Notes under the pieces: generated by a model
The model's database searches: none
Told to the model about the DNA's origin: nothing
Seen by the model: only the letters and a program-made list of their open reading frames with translations
Origin: Pseudonocardia kunmingensis
GTDB taxonomy: Bacteria; Actinomycetota; Actinomycetes; Mycobacteriales; Pseudonocardiaceae
Reading direction: 5' to 3'
DNA: 64,000 bases
NCBI RefSeq assembly: GCF_006716445.1
Contig: NZ_VFPA01000008.1
Coordinates: forward strand, 209,815 to 273,814
Part shown: piece by piece, positions 1-8,468 of the stretch
Layout of the letters: every line of letters starts with the position of its first letter
Numbering within the stretch: the stretch's first letter is position 1
Translations under genes and position numbers: made by a program

Positions 1-56
1 CTGGCCCGCGGATGGGCGATCAGGGCGGCGATCACGCGCCGGTCGAGCTCGTCCAT
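1..56 (-). CDS. Lrp/AsnC-family transcriptional regulator, N-terminal fragment
   Basis: Only the first 18 codons lie in the window; the rest runs off the left edge. The ATG opens a peptide beginning MDELDRRVIAALIAHPRA, which matches the start of the AsnC/Lrp helix-turn-helix (the 'LDxxDrrIlaaL' pattern). It is divergent from the MHS transporter gene, so by position it may sense an amino acid or derivative and control that operon. This rests on a short peptide only; another winged-helix family is possible. Confidence 0.55.
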   Translation of the reverse strand, partial: MDELDRRVIAALIAHPRA

Positions 57-190
57 CTGAGCAGTATCCCTCATCCAGATAGTCCGAACCGATGGCTCCT
101 TGCAACTGCACGGCAAACATTGCTCATTCGCCTATGAGCGTTGAAGCATGGATGCCGACCGTCCGTTCCCTTCCCCGCGTGGAGCCGCAC

Positions 191-1495
191 ATGTCCCCGT
201 CCACCACGGCCGAGCCACAGAGCGCGCGAAGCACGCGCCGTGCGCTCGTCGGCGGCACGATCGGCAACTTCGTCGAGTGGTTCGACTGGTCGGTCTACGG
301 CTTCTTCGCGGCCTACTTCGCCGGCCAGTTCTTCCCGGGCGGCGAGGTGTCGGCGACGCTCTCGACGCTGCTGGTGTTCGCGATCAGCTTCTTCATGCGC
401 CCGGTCGGTGCTGCGGTGCTCGGGGTCTACGCCGACCGGTACGGCCGCCGTCACGGCATGACGCTGACGATCCTGCTGATGGCGCTGGGGAGCCTGCTCA
501 TCGCGGTGGCGCCGACCTACGCCGCGGTCGGATGGCTCGCCCCGGCGGTGCTGATCGTCGGGCGGCTGCTGCAGGGGTTCTCGACCGGCGGCGAGTTCGG
601 GACGTCCGCCTCGTTCCTCGTCGAGTGGGCGAGGCCGGGGCGGCGGGCGTTCGCCGGGTCCTTCCAGCAGGTGTCGGTGGTGCTGGGGATCCTGTGCGCG
701 TCGCTGTGCGCCACCGTCCTCACCCGGGTGCTCGACGACGCGGCGCTGGCCGAGTGGGGCTGGCGACTGCCGTTCGCGCTCGGCGCGGTGATCGGGCTGG
801 TCGGCCTCTACATCCGGCGCCGGCTGGACGAGCCGGAGGCGTTCCGGCGGCTCGAGCAGGCGGGTCAGCGCGAGCACAAGCCGCTCGGCGCGATGGCCGC
901 GGGGCACCGGCGCGGGGCGTGGTTCGTGTTCGGCATCTCCATCGCCGGGTCCGTGATCACCTACATGTGGCTGACCTACCTGCCCACCTACGCGGCGCTG
1001 ACCGCCGGTGCCGACCCCGCGGACGCGCAGCTGGCCAACACGATCGCGCTGGCCTTCTTCGTGGTGATCCTGCCGTTCGCGGCGCTGCTGTCGGACCGCT
1101 TCGGGCGCAGGCCGACGATGCTCGTCTACGCGGTGGCGTTCGTGATCCTGCCGTTCCCGCTGCTGTCGATGCTCGACGCGAGCTTCACCAGCGTGCTGGT
1201 CGTGTCGCTGGTCGGGATGGCGTTCCTGTCGCTCAACCACTCCAACCTGGCCACGGTCTTCGCCGAGCTGTTCCCCCCGCAGGTGCGCACCATCGGCATC
1301 GCGCTGCCGTACGCGATCTCGAACGCGATCTTCGGCGGTACCGCGCCGAGCGTCATGCAGTTCTTCGGCGCGCGGGACAACCTGTGGGCCGTGCCGCTGT
1401 ACGTCACCGCCTGCGCCGTGGTCACCGGACTGTTCTTCGTCTTCATGAAGGAGACGAAGACCGCGGACACCGGCGACGTGGCCATGCGCGCATGA
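191..1495 (+). CDS. MFS transporter, metabolite:H+ symporter (MHS) family
   Basis: 434-residue inner-membrane proton symporter for an organic acid or amino-acid-like substrate. The N-terminal block GNFVEWFDWSVYGFFAAYF is the first transmembrane signature of the KgtP/ProP/ShiA branch of the MFS. The DRYGRRHG loop after TM2 and the DRFGRRPT loop in the second half are the paired MFS loop motifs. About twelve hydrophobic segments can be followed. The frame stays open upstream, but the ATG at 191 places the start at the usual distance from TM1. The stop overlaps the dipeptidase start as ATGA, so the two are translationally coupled. The substrate cannot be read from sequence; the hydrolases downstream suggest an amidated or peptide-like amino acid. 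Confidence 0.85.
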   Translation: MSPSTTAEPQSARSTRRALVGGTIGNFVEWFDWSVYGFFAAYFAGQFFPGGEVSATLSTLLVFAISFFMRPVGAAVLGVYADRYGRRHGMTLTILLMALGSLLIAVAPTYAAVGWLAPAVLIVGRLLQGFSTGGEFGTSASFLVEWARPGRRAFAGSFQQVSVVLGILCASLCATVLTRVLDDAALAEWGWRLPFALGAVIGLVGLYIRRRLDEPEAFRRLEQAGQREHKPLGAMAAGHRRGAWFVFGISIAGSVITYMWLTYLPTYAALTAGADPADAQLANTIALAFFVVILPFAALLSDRFGRRPTMLVYAVAFVILPFPLLSMLDASFTSVLVVSLVGMAFLSLNHSNLATVFAELFPPQVRTIGIALPYAISNAIFGGTAPSVMQFFGARDNLWAVPLYVTACAVVTGLFFVFMKETKTADTGDVAMRA

Positions 1496-2538
1496 TCGGC
1501 CTCGCCCGGGACGTCGACCGCCTCCCGCCCTACGAGCAGGAGCTCACGGCGGCGCAGCGCGAGCGCGTCGAGCGGCTGCTCGCCGGGCCGGTGGTGTCGC
1601 TGCACGACCACCCGATCCGGCTGCCCGACCCGCTGACCCCGCAGACGTGGGCCGAGCAGAGCAGCGCCGGCACCGACCGGCTCGGCCACGCGGGCCTGCG
1701 CGCGTCGGGTCTGGACGTGGTGCTCGCCAGCTCGCTCGCGGACCCCGACCAGCAGCGGCTGCTGCGCTGGGCGGCGCGGCTGCGCGAGGACGTCGACCCC
1801 GACGGCCCGCGAGTACTGCTCGCGCTGGAGGACCTGGGCAGCATCGGCACCGACCTGGACGGCATCGTGGACCTGCACGCCGCCGGCTACCGGTCCGCGG
1901 GCCTGGTCTACAACACCGGGAACGCGCTCGGCGGGGGGCTCGGCCAGGCCCACGACGACGGCCTCACGAGCCTCGGTCGCGAGGCCGTCGCCGTCATGAA
2001 CGGGCTCGGGATGCTCGTCGACCTGTCCCACGTCGGCGACCGCACCAGCATCGAGGCCGCGCGGAGCAGCAGCGCCCCCGTCGTGATCACCCACGCGGGG
2101 GCCCGCGCCTGCTGGCCGAGCCCGCGCATGAAGCCCGACGACGTGCTGCGGGCGGTCGCCGACACCGGCGGCGTGATCGGCGTCGAGGCCGCGCCGGGGT
2201 CGACCCGGGTGCACGGGCGGCCCGCGCACGACCTGGACGCCGTGATGACGCACGTCGCGTACATCGCGGAGCTGGTCGGCGTCGAGCACGTCGGGCTCGG
2301 CCCCGACACCTTCTTCGGCGACCACGCCGGCCTGTACGCGGCGGCGGGCTGGGCACCGGTGCCGGTTCCCGGCCACGAGGACGTACCGCTGCCCGACCAC
2401 GTCGCCGGGATGGAGAACCCGGCGGAGGCGCCCCGCAACGCGGCGTGCTGGCTCGTGCGGCACGGCTGGTCCGACGCCGACATCGCCAAGGTCCTCGGCG
2501 TCAACGCCCAGCGCGTGCTCGATGCCGTGCTGCGCTGA
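1492..2538 (+). CDS. Membrane dipeptidase, peptidase family M19
   Basis: 348-residue cytoplasmic zinc dipeptidase homologue (renal dipeptidase family), which cleaves dipeptides or related amide bonds. Likely metal ligands: H38-D39-H40 in LHDHPIR, E113 in ALEDLGS (the bridging glutamate), H180 in VDLSH, H201 in ITHAG, and D272 in GLGPDTF. The N-terminal site reads HDH rather than the textbook HxD, and the region around the last Asp is also non-canonical, so this is a variant subgroup. There is no signal peptide. It overlaps the transporter by ATGA and is followed after 37 bases by the first M20 hydrolase. Family assignment is firm; the substrate is unknown. Confidence 0.8.
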   Translation: MIGLARDVDRLPPYEQELTAAQRERVERLLAGPVVSLHDHPIRLPDPLTPQTWAEQSSAGTDRLGHAGLRASGLDVVLASSLADPDQQRLLRWAARLREDVDPDGPRVLLALEDLGSIGTDLDGIVDLHAAGYRSAGLVYNTGNALGGGLGQAHDDGLTSLGREAVAVMNGLGMLVDLSHVGDRTSIEAARSSSAPVVITHAGARACWPSPRMKPDDVLRAVADTGGVIGVEAAPGSTRVHGRPAHDLDAVMTHVAYIAELVGVEHVGLGPDTFFGDHAGLYAAAGWAPVPVPGHEDVPLPDHVAGMENPAEAPRNAACWLVRHGWSDADIAKVLGVNAQRVLDAVLR

Positions 2539-2575
2539 CCTCACCACCGCTCCCCACCCACAAGGAGGCACCACC

Positions 2576-3763
2576 GTGACCGGCGCCCCAGCCGCGATCC
2601 ACACGCGGATCGAGGAGGAGGTCGGCCGCCTCGCCGAGCAGCTGACCGAGCTGAGCCTCGACCTGCATGCCCACCCCGAGTTGGCGATGCAGGAGGAGCA
2701 CGCCGCGAAGCGGCTCACCGGACTGCTGCGCGACGACTTCGAGGTGGAGGAGGGGGTCGGCGGGCTGCCGACCGCGTTCCGCGCCACCGCGGGTGCGGGC
2801 TCGCCCGTTGTGGCGTTCCTCTGCGAGTACGACGCGTTGCCCGGGATCGGGCACGGATGCGGGCACAACCTCATCGCCGCGGGCGGTGCGGGTGCCGCGC
2901 TCGCGCTGCGCAGGGCCGCCCCGCAGCTGCCGGGCGCCGTCTCCTGCATCGGCACGCCGGGGGAGGAAGGGGCGGGCGGCAAGGTGCTGCTGCTCGACGC
3001 GGGCGTGTTCGACGGCGTCGACGCCGCGCTGATGTTCCACCCGAGCGACACGACGATGCCGATCCGGCACGCCACCGCCACCTGCCCGTTCACGGTGGAG
3101 TTCCACGGGGTGGCGGCGCACGCCGCCGCGAGCGCCCACGAGGGCCGCAGCGCGCTTGCGGCCGTGATCCAGTTCTTCGTCGGCGTCGATGCGCTGCGCC
3201 AGTTCGTGCCGGAGACCAGCCGGATGCACGGCGTCATCACCCACGGCGGCGAGGCCGCGAACGTCGTCCCCGCGTACACGAGGGCGGAGTTCATGGTGCG
3301 GGCGTTGACCGGCGACGTCGTGGGCGACCTCGCGGATCGGGTCGAGGCGGTCGCGGAGGCGGCCGCCCGCGCCACCGGGACCACGGTGACGATCACCCGC
3401 GGGATCGCCTACGCCGAGCGCAAGAACAACCACGTGATCGCCGGCCTGGTCGCCGACCACCTGCGGCGCCAGGGCGTGCCGGTCGAGCAGCCGGTGCTGC
3501 GCGGTGGCACGGGCTCGTCCGACATCGGCAACGTGAGCCTGGTGCTGCCGACCATCCACCCGTACCTGCAGGTGATGGACCGCGGCACCCCCACCCACTC
3601 GGAGGCGATGGCCGACGCGGTCGCCGCGCCCCGGGCCCACGAGGCGATGCTCCGGATGGCGACCGCGCTGGCCTGCGCGGGCGCCGACCTGCTCGCCGAC
3701 CCGGAGCTGCTCGCCACCGCTCGCGCCGAGTTCGCCACCCGCGGCCCGGACCTGCCGCAGTGA
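2576..3763 (+). CDS. M20-family amidohydrolase, AbgB-like
   Basis: 395-residue metallo-amidohydrolase of the M20D (aminoacylase/AbgB) type. The signature EYDALPGIGHGCGHN spans residues 84-98, giving zinc ligands around C95/H97; GTPGEEG near 127-133 carries the catalytic and ligand glutamates, and H155 lies in MFHPSD. The dimerisation ('lid') insert follows. The GTG start is fixed by an ideal AAGGAGG eight bases upstream; earlier in-frame codons have no ribosome site. E. coli AbgB carries the same 'GEYDAL...GHGCGHN' block but is longer (about 480 residues). The gene overlaps the AbgA-like gene by GTGA, so a heterodimer as in AbgAB is plausible. Confidence 0.85.
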   Translation: MTGAPAAIHTRIEEEVGRLAEQLTELSLDLHAHPELAMQEEHAAKRLTGLLRDDFEVEEGVGGLPTAFRATAGAGSPVVAFLCEYDALPGIGHGCGHNLIAAGGAGAALALRRAAPQLPGAVSCIGTPGEEGAGGKVLLLDAGVFDGVDAALMFHPSDTTMPIRHATATCPFTVEFHGVAAHAAASAHEGRSALAAVIQFFVGVDALRQFVPETSRMHGVITHGGEAANVVPAYTRAEFMVRALTGDVVGDLADRVEAVAEAAARATGTTVTITRGIAYAERKNNHVIAGLVADHLRRQGVPVEQPVLRGGTGSSDIGNVSLVLPTIHPYLQVMDRGTPTHSEAMADAVAAPRAHEAMLRMATALACAGADLLADPELLATARAEFATRGPDLPQ

Positions 3764-5043
3764 ACACCCCCCTGACCGCGCCCTGGCCGTCCGACGTGAC
3801 GGATGTGGTGGCGGTGCGCCGCGACCTGCACGCACACCCCGAGGTCGGCTTCACCGAGATCCGGACCGCCGCGCGCGTCGAGACGGCGTTGCGGGAGCTC
3901 GGCTGGCGGGTCCGCTCCGGCGCCGATGTGGTCGACCCCGCCGGGCACCCCGGCCTCCCGCCGGCCGCGGTACTCGACGCCGCCGCGGAGCGCGCACGGG
4001 CGGAGGGCGTTCCCGCGGACCAGGTGGCGCGGCTGTCCGGCGGCCGCACCGCCGTGGTCGCCGACCTCGACGGCGAGCGGCCGGGGCCGCGGGTCGCCTT
4101 CCGGTTCGACATGGACGCGCTGCCCATCGGCGAGGACGGTGACCGGCGGCACGTCCCGTCCCGGGAGGGATTCGCGTCTCGGCACCCGGGCGTGATGCAC
4201 GCCTGCGGCCACGACGGGCACGTCGCCATCGGGCTGGCGCTGGCCGCGGCCCTGTCCGCCCGCGACTTCCCGGGCAGCGTGCGGCTGCTGTTCCAACCAG
4301 CGGAGGAGGGGGTGCGCGGCGCCGAACCGATGGCCGCGGCCGGGGTCCTCGCCGGCGTCGACGTCGTGGTGGCCATCCACCTCGCGTTCGGGTTGCCCAC
4401 CGGGGTGATCGCACCCTCGGCCACGGAGCTGATCGCCACGTCGAAGCACCTCGCCCGGTTCACCGGACGCCAGGCGCACGCGGCCAAGGCGCCCGAGCAG
4501 GGCCGCAACGCGCTGCTCGCCGCGGCCACGGCCGCGCTCAACCTGCACGCGCTCCCACCGTTCGCCGGCGCCGTCACCCGGGTGAACGTGGGGCGCCTCG
4601 AAGCCGGCGTCGCGCCCAACGTGATCGCGGGTGCGGCCGAGCTCGCCTACGAGACGCGCGCCGACTCTGCCGACGTGGCGGCCGAGCTCGCCCGGCGGGC
4701 CGAGATCGTCGTCCGCGCGGCCGCGCAGATGCACGAGACCGGCGTGGAGCTCGTGCGCACGGGGCACGCCACGGCCGCGCACACGGATGCGTCGGTGGCC
4801 GCGGCGCTGACCGCGGCGGCCGAAGGCGTCGCGCGGGTGCGGGCCACGCATCCCCTCGGCGCGAGCGACGACGCGAGCCTGCTGATGCGCGCGGTGCAGG
4901 AGGCGGGCGGCGCAGCCGGATACGCGATCGTCGGGTCGGACACCCCCGGCCCACCGCACTCGCCCCGGTTCGACGTGGACGAGGCGGTGCTGCCGGTGGC
5001 GGTGACGTGGTTGGAGCGAGCGGTGAAGGGCGGGAGCTGGTGA
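3760..5043 (+). CDS. M20-family amidohydrolase, AbgA-like
   Basis: 427-residue metallo-hydrolase. Residues 21-50 (RRDLHAHPEVGFTEIRTA and onward), DMDALPI (118-124), HACGHDGH (147-154) and QPAEEGVRG (179-187) are the zinc-binding and catalytic blocks of family M20D. The long N-terminal insert before DMDAL and the order of blocks recall E. coli AbgA (p-aminobenzoyl-glutamate hydrolase subunit A) more than a standard aminoacylase. The GTG start overlaps the preceding stop as GTGA. With the AbgB-like partner and a transporter in the same operon, hydrolysis of an N-acyl- or N-aroyl-amino acid is the likely job; p-aminobenzoyl-glutamate is only one candidate. Confidence 0.82.
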   Translation: MNTPLTAPWPSDVTDVVAVRRDLHAHPEVGFTEIRTAARVETALRELGWRVRSGADVVDPAGHPGLPPAAVLDAAAERARAEGVPADQVARLSGGRTAVVADLDGERPGPRVAFRFDMDALPIGEDGDRRHVPSREGFASRHPGVMHACGHDGHVAIGLALAAALSARDFPGSVRLLFQPAEEGVRGAEPMAAAGVLAGVDVVVAIHLAFGLPTGVIAPSATELIATSKHLARFTGRQAHAAKAPEQGRNALLAAATAALNLHALPPFAGAVTRVNVGRLEAGVAPNVIAGAAELAYETRADSADVAAELARRAEIVVRAAAQMHETGVELVRTGHATAAHTDASVAAALTAAAEGVARVRATHPLGASDDASLLMRAVQEAGGAAGYAIVGSDTPGPPHSPRFDVDEAVLPVAVTWLERAVKGGSW

Positions 5044-6068
5044 GCGGGTCGTACACCGTGGTCGGTGGCGGGGCGATCGGCGGGACGCTCGCGTTCCACC
5101 TCGCCCGGGCCGGCCACCAGGTGCAGGTGGTGGACACGGACGCCGCGCACGTGGCAGCGATCCGCCGGCGTGGGCTGGTCATCCGCGGCGCCGACGGTAC
5201 CGAGCGGAGCGTGCCCCTCGCGGCCTGCGGCCCGGACGAGGCGCCCGCGAGCCTCGGCGCGGTCATCCTCGCGGTGAAGGCGCACGCCACCACGTCCGCC
5301 GCGCGGTGGATCGCGCCACGGCTCGCCGCCGACGGGTACGTCGCGAGCCTGCAGAACGGCCTGTGCGAGCCCGAGATCGCGGCTGCCGTCGGCGCCTCGC
5401 GCACCGTCTCCGCGTTCGTGAACCTCTTCGCCGACCTCGTCGAGCCCGGAGTGATCGCCGACGGCGGGCCGGGCGCGCTGGTCGTCGGCGAGCTCGACGG
5501 CACCGTCAGCCCGAGGGTGCGCGCGCTCGTCGCGGACCTGCAGGCGTGGGGTCCCGCGGTGGCGAGCGAGAACGTCGCGGGCTTCCTGTGGTCGAAGCTC
5601 GCCTACGGCGTGGTGGGCGCGGCCGGCGCCGCCGTCGACGACCCGATCTTCGACACGATCGAGGCCTTCCCGGACCTCACGATCGCCCTGGCCAGGGAGG
5701 TCTACGCGGTCGCGGCGGCGCAGGGCATCGCCCCGGAGCCGTTCGACGCGTGGGAGGCCGACGCCTTCCTGCCCGACGCCCCACCCGAACGGACTCGCGC
5801 CGCACTCGCGAAGTTCTGCGCCTGGCTGCGCACCCAGCCGAAGACCCGGACCGGGATCTGGCGGGACATCGCCGTGCGGCACCGCCCGACCGAGGTGCCG
5901 GCGCAGTACGGTCCGGTGCTCCAGGTGGCCGCCGAGCACGGGATCGCCTGCCCGGGCATCGCGGCGGTGCTCGCGATGATCGGTGAGCTGGAGCGCGGCA
6001 GGGAACGCCACCGCGACAACCTCGTCGAGCTCGACGAGGCGATCTGCAAGGGAGGGAACGGCTCGTGA
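5040..6068 (+). CDS. Ketopantoate reductase (ApbA/PanE) family oxidoreductase
   Basis: 342-residue NAD(P)H-dependent 2-oxo-acid reductase homologue. GGGAIGG near residues 9-15 is the dinucleotide-binding loop, AVKAHAT the following ApbA motif, and SLQNGL the substrate-side motif. The C-terminal helical domain carries KLAYGVVGAAG, with the family's catalytic Lys. The start overlaps the AbgA-like stop (GTGA). In an operon of amide hydrolases it is more likely to reduce a 2-oxo acid or hydroxy-acid intermediate than to make pantoate, and no pan genes are nearby. Confidence 0.78.
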   Translation: MSGSYTVVGGGAIGGTLAFHLARAGHQVQVVDTDAAHVAAIRRRGLVIRGADGTERSVPLAACGPDEAPASLGAVILAVKAHATTSAARWIAPRLAADGYVASLQNGLCEPEIAAAVGASRTVSAFVNLFADLVEPGVIADGGPGALVVGELDGTVSPRVRALVADLQAWGPAVASENVAGFLWSKLAYGVVGAAGAAVDDPIFDTIEAFPDLTIALAREVYAVAAAQGIAPEPFDAWEADAFLPDAPPERTRAALAKFCAWLRTQPKTRTGIWRDIAVRHRPTEVPAQYGPVLQVAAEHGIACPGIAAVLAMIGELERGRERHRDNLVELDEAICKGGNGS

Positions 6069-6859
6069 CACGGCACGTAATGGTCACCGGCGCGGCAGGC
6101 GGACTGGGGAGCGCGATCGCGGCGAGGTTCGCCGCGGCGGGCGACCGGATCACCGGCGTCGACCTCCGGGAGGAGCCGCTGCGCGCGAGCGTCGACGCGC
6201 TCGCCTCGGCGCACGGAGTGGCCGTCGACGCCCTCACCGCGGACCTCTCGGCCCCCGAGGCCGGTTCCGTCGTCGACCGGGCCTGGGAGCGCTCCGGGCC
6301 GATCGACGTGTTGGTGAACGCTGCGGGCATCTGGCCCGCCACCCCGCTGCTCGACATGACCGCGGCGATGTGGGACCACGTCCTGGCGATCAACACCAGG
6401 GCCCCGATGCTCACCACGGTGGCCCTCGGGCGGCTGGCCGTCGCCGCCGGGCGGACCGCGAGCGTCGTGAACATCGCGTCCGGGGCGGCGGTCCGCGCCA
6501 GGCCGGGCGCGTCGCACTACTGCACCTCCAAGGCCGCGCTGGAGATGCTCACCCGGTCCTGCTCCGTCGAGCTCGGTGGTCACGGCATCCGGGTCAACGC
6601 CGTGTCGCCCGGTTACGTCGCCGGCAGCAGCCAGGAGGTCAACCCGGTCACCGAGGAGTACACCGCGGCCGTCTCCGGCAACGCGCTCGGCCGGATCGGG
6701 CAGCCCGACGACGTCGCGGGTGCGGTGTTCTTCCTCGCGTCGCCGGACGCCGCCTGGACCACCGGGGCCGTCCTGCGCGTCGACGGCGGCTCCTCCGCGG
6801 GCAACCCGGCGCTACCCGTGCACTGGGCCGGGACCACCGAGGCGCAGTCACCGCGATGA
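6065..6859 (+). CDS. Short-chain dehydrogenase/reductase (SDR)
   Basis: 264-residue classical SDR. The Rossmann loop is TGAAGGLG (8-15), followed by the structural NAAG (85-88); the catalytic triad is S139, Y152 and K156 (YCTSK). Asp after the second strand (GVDL) suggests NAD(H) preference. The C-terminal VDGGSSAGN block is typical. A GGGAGGG ribosome site precedes the GTG, which overlaps the previous stop as GTGA; this is the last gene of the operon. The substrate, an alcohol or ketone, is not evident. Confidence 0.82.
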   Translation: MTRHVMVTGAAGGLGSAIAARFAAAGDRITGVDLREEPLRASVDALASAHGVAVDALTADLSAPEAGSVVDRAWERSGPIDVLVNAAGIWPATPLLDMTAAMWDHVLAINTRAPMLTTVALGRLAVAAGRTASVVNIASGAAVRARPGASHYCTSKAALEMLTRSCSVELGGHGIRVNAVSPGYVAGSSQEVNPVTEEYTAAVSGNALGRIGQPDDVAGAVFFLASPDAAWTTGAVLRVDGGSSAGNPALPVHWAGTTEAQSPR

Positions 6860-6939
6860 CCAGGTCGAACTGTCGGACCGCGCGCAAACCTGCGTCGCCG
6901 TCCTGAGGAGCGCCCGGCGAGGACCCGGAGGACGAGTGA

Positions 6940-7233
6940 TCAGCGCGGCCGCCGCCACTCCCGGGTGGACGCGATCCATTCGAGGGTGGCACGAGGGTCC
7001 TCGCCCAGCTCCCGGGACAGTCGGATGATCGCCTCACCGGCGATGGCGGTGACCTCGCTCAACACCTGCTCGGCGTCGCCGCCGGAGGCGATCGAGCCCA
7101 TGAGGGTCGAGAGGTCCGTGTGCTCCGCCGTGGTCTGCGCGTCGCCGCCGTAGGTCAGCGCATCCTCGACCTCGGCGGCCACCAGCCGCCGGGCCAGCTC
7201 GGCCCGCCGATTCTCCTCGTCGGTGTTCGTCAC
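6940..7233 (-). CDS. Small hypothetical protein, 97 residues
   Basis: Acidic, soluble, mainly helical protein beginning VTNTDEENRRAELARRL; no catalytic motif, signal peptide or membrane segment is visible. The frame extends about 28 codons further upstream, but the added residues are Arg-rich and low in complexity, so the GTG at 7233 was chosen, with a GAGAGGG-like site upstream. It stands alone, converging with the SDR operon and divergent from the siderophore importer. Codon use is in keeping with its neighbours, so it is probably real, but the function is unknown. Confidence 0.55.
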   Translation of the reverse strand: MTNTDEENRRAELARRLVAAEVEDALTYGGDAQTTAEHTDLSTLMGSIASGGDAEQVLSEVTAIAGEAIIRLSRELGEDPRATLEWIASTREWRRPR

Positions 7234-7359
7234 CGGGCACCGCCCTCTCGTCTCACGGTCGAGGGTCCCACGACGGGCCGTGGCGGTGTCCGGCTCCCGC
7301 CCTTCGACCTCCACCACGGAGGCGAGCCGCGACGAAGGACACAGGCCGGCCCGGTGATA

Positions 7360-7378
7360 TCAGGTTAGCCTCACCACA
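7360..7378 (+). promoter_or_regulatory. IdeR/DtxR-type iron box
   Basis: TCAGGTTAGCCTCACCACA agrees with the actinobacterial iron-box consensus TTAGGTTAGSCTAACCTAA at 15 of 19 positions, the left half being nearly perfect. It lies 40 bases upstream of the siderophore-binding lipoprotein start, which fits Fe(II)-dependent repression of the importer. Confidence 0.65.
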
Positions 7379-7418
7379 GCTCGCCGTCCTGGAACGCGTC
7401 CCTCGAAGGAATCAGCAC

Positions 7419-8468
7419 GTGACCTTCCCTGCTCCCCGTCTCCTCGGCCGCCTCACGGCCGCGACGCTCGCCGCCTGCATGCTGGTCGGCTGCGGTGCAT
7501 CCGAGCCCGTCACCGCCCCCGGCCCGGCAGCAGGCGGGGAGGGGGTCACGACCTACCCGCTCACCGTCGACAACTGCGGCCGGGGTCAGACGTTCGACGC
7601 GGCCCCTGGCCGGGTGGTCTCCCTCGACCAGGGATCGACCGAGATCCTGCTCTCGCTCGGCCTGGCCGACCGGATGGTCGGGACGGCGTCGTGGACCGAT
7701 CCGGTGCGGGAGAACCTTGCCGAGGACAACGCGCGCGTACCCCGGTTGGCGGACAACGCCCCGTCGTACGAGGCGGTGCTCGGTACGGACCCCGACTTCG
7801 TGACGGCGTCGTTCGGGCGGCACTTCAAGGACGAAGGCGGCGTCGCACCGCGCGACCGGTTCGCCGAGACCGGCATCCCGACCTACCTCTCGCCCACCGA
7901 CTGCGAGGACGGCCGCAGCATCAACGGCGGCGGCAAGCGGACCAGGCCGTTGACCATCGACTCGCTGTACCAGGAGATCACCGAGCTTGCGACGATCTTC
8001 GATGTGCCGTCGCGGGGCGCTGCCCTCGTCGAGGAGCTGAAGTCGCGGACGGCGGCGGCCACCACGCAGGCGGACGCCTCCGGGACGACGCTGGCGTTCT
8101 GGTTCGCCGACACCAGGAGCCCCTACGTCGCCGGCGGTACCGGCTCTGCCGAGCTCCTCGCGCGGACCGTCGGTGCTCGCAACGTCTTCTCCGACGTCAC
8201 CGACGAATGGCCGGCCACCACCTGGGAGGCGGTGGTCGACCGCAACCCCTCTGTGCTGGTTCTGGGCGACCTCGCCCGCGACCGGTTCCCCGGCGACCGG
8301 CTCGGCGACAAGGAGTCGTTCCTGAGCTCCGACCCGGTCGCCGGCTCGATGACCGCAGCCCGGGACAAGAGGTACGTGCCGCTGCGCGGCGCGGAGATGA
8401 ACCCGTCCATCCGGCTCGTCGACGGCGTCGAGAAGCTCGCCGCCGGTCTGGCCGCACTGCCGCGGTGA
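7419..8468 (+). CDS. Iron-siderophore ABC transporter, substrate-binding lipoprotein
   Basis: 349-residue class III (FecB/FhuD/BtuF fold) binding protein. A type II signal peptide ends at LVGC, with lipid-attached C25. The body begins with VDNCGRGQTFDAAPGRVVSL, the N-terminal lobe of actinobacterial ferric-siderophore binders, followed by STEILLSLGLADRMVG. It delivers a chelated metal to the downstream permease. The GTG start follows GAAGGA. It forms a three-gene operon with 4-base overlaps behind an iron box, which is why iron is preferred over cobalamin or haem. Confidence 0.85.
   Translation: MTFPAPRLLGRLTAATLAACMLVGCGASEPVTAPGPAAGGEGVTTYPLTVDNCGRGQTFDAAPGRVVSLDQGSTEILLSLGLADRMVGTASWTDPVRENLAEDNARVPRLADNAPSYEAVLGTDPDFVTASFGRHFKDEGGVAPRDRFAETGIPTYLSPTDCEDGRSINGGGKRTRPLTIDSLYQEITELATIFDVPSRGAALVEELKSRTAAATTQADASGTTLAFWFADTRSPYVAGGTGSAELLARTVGARNVFSDVTDEWPATTWEAVVDRNPSVLVLGDLARDRFPGDRLGDKESFLSSDPVAGSMTAARDKRYVPLRGAEMNPSIRLVDGVEKLAAGLAALPR

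Noticed and set aside
5040..6068. Pantothenate biosynthesis (PanE) assignment
   Set aside because: Family membership is clear, but the gene is embedded among amide hydrolases with no other pan gene; the family includes many catabolic oxidoreductases.
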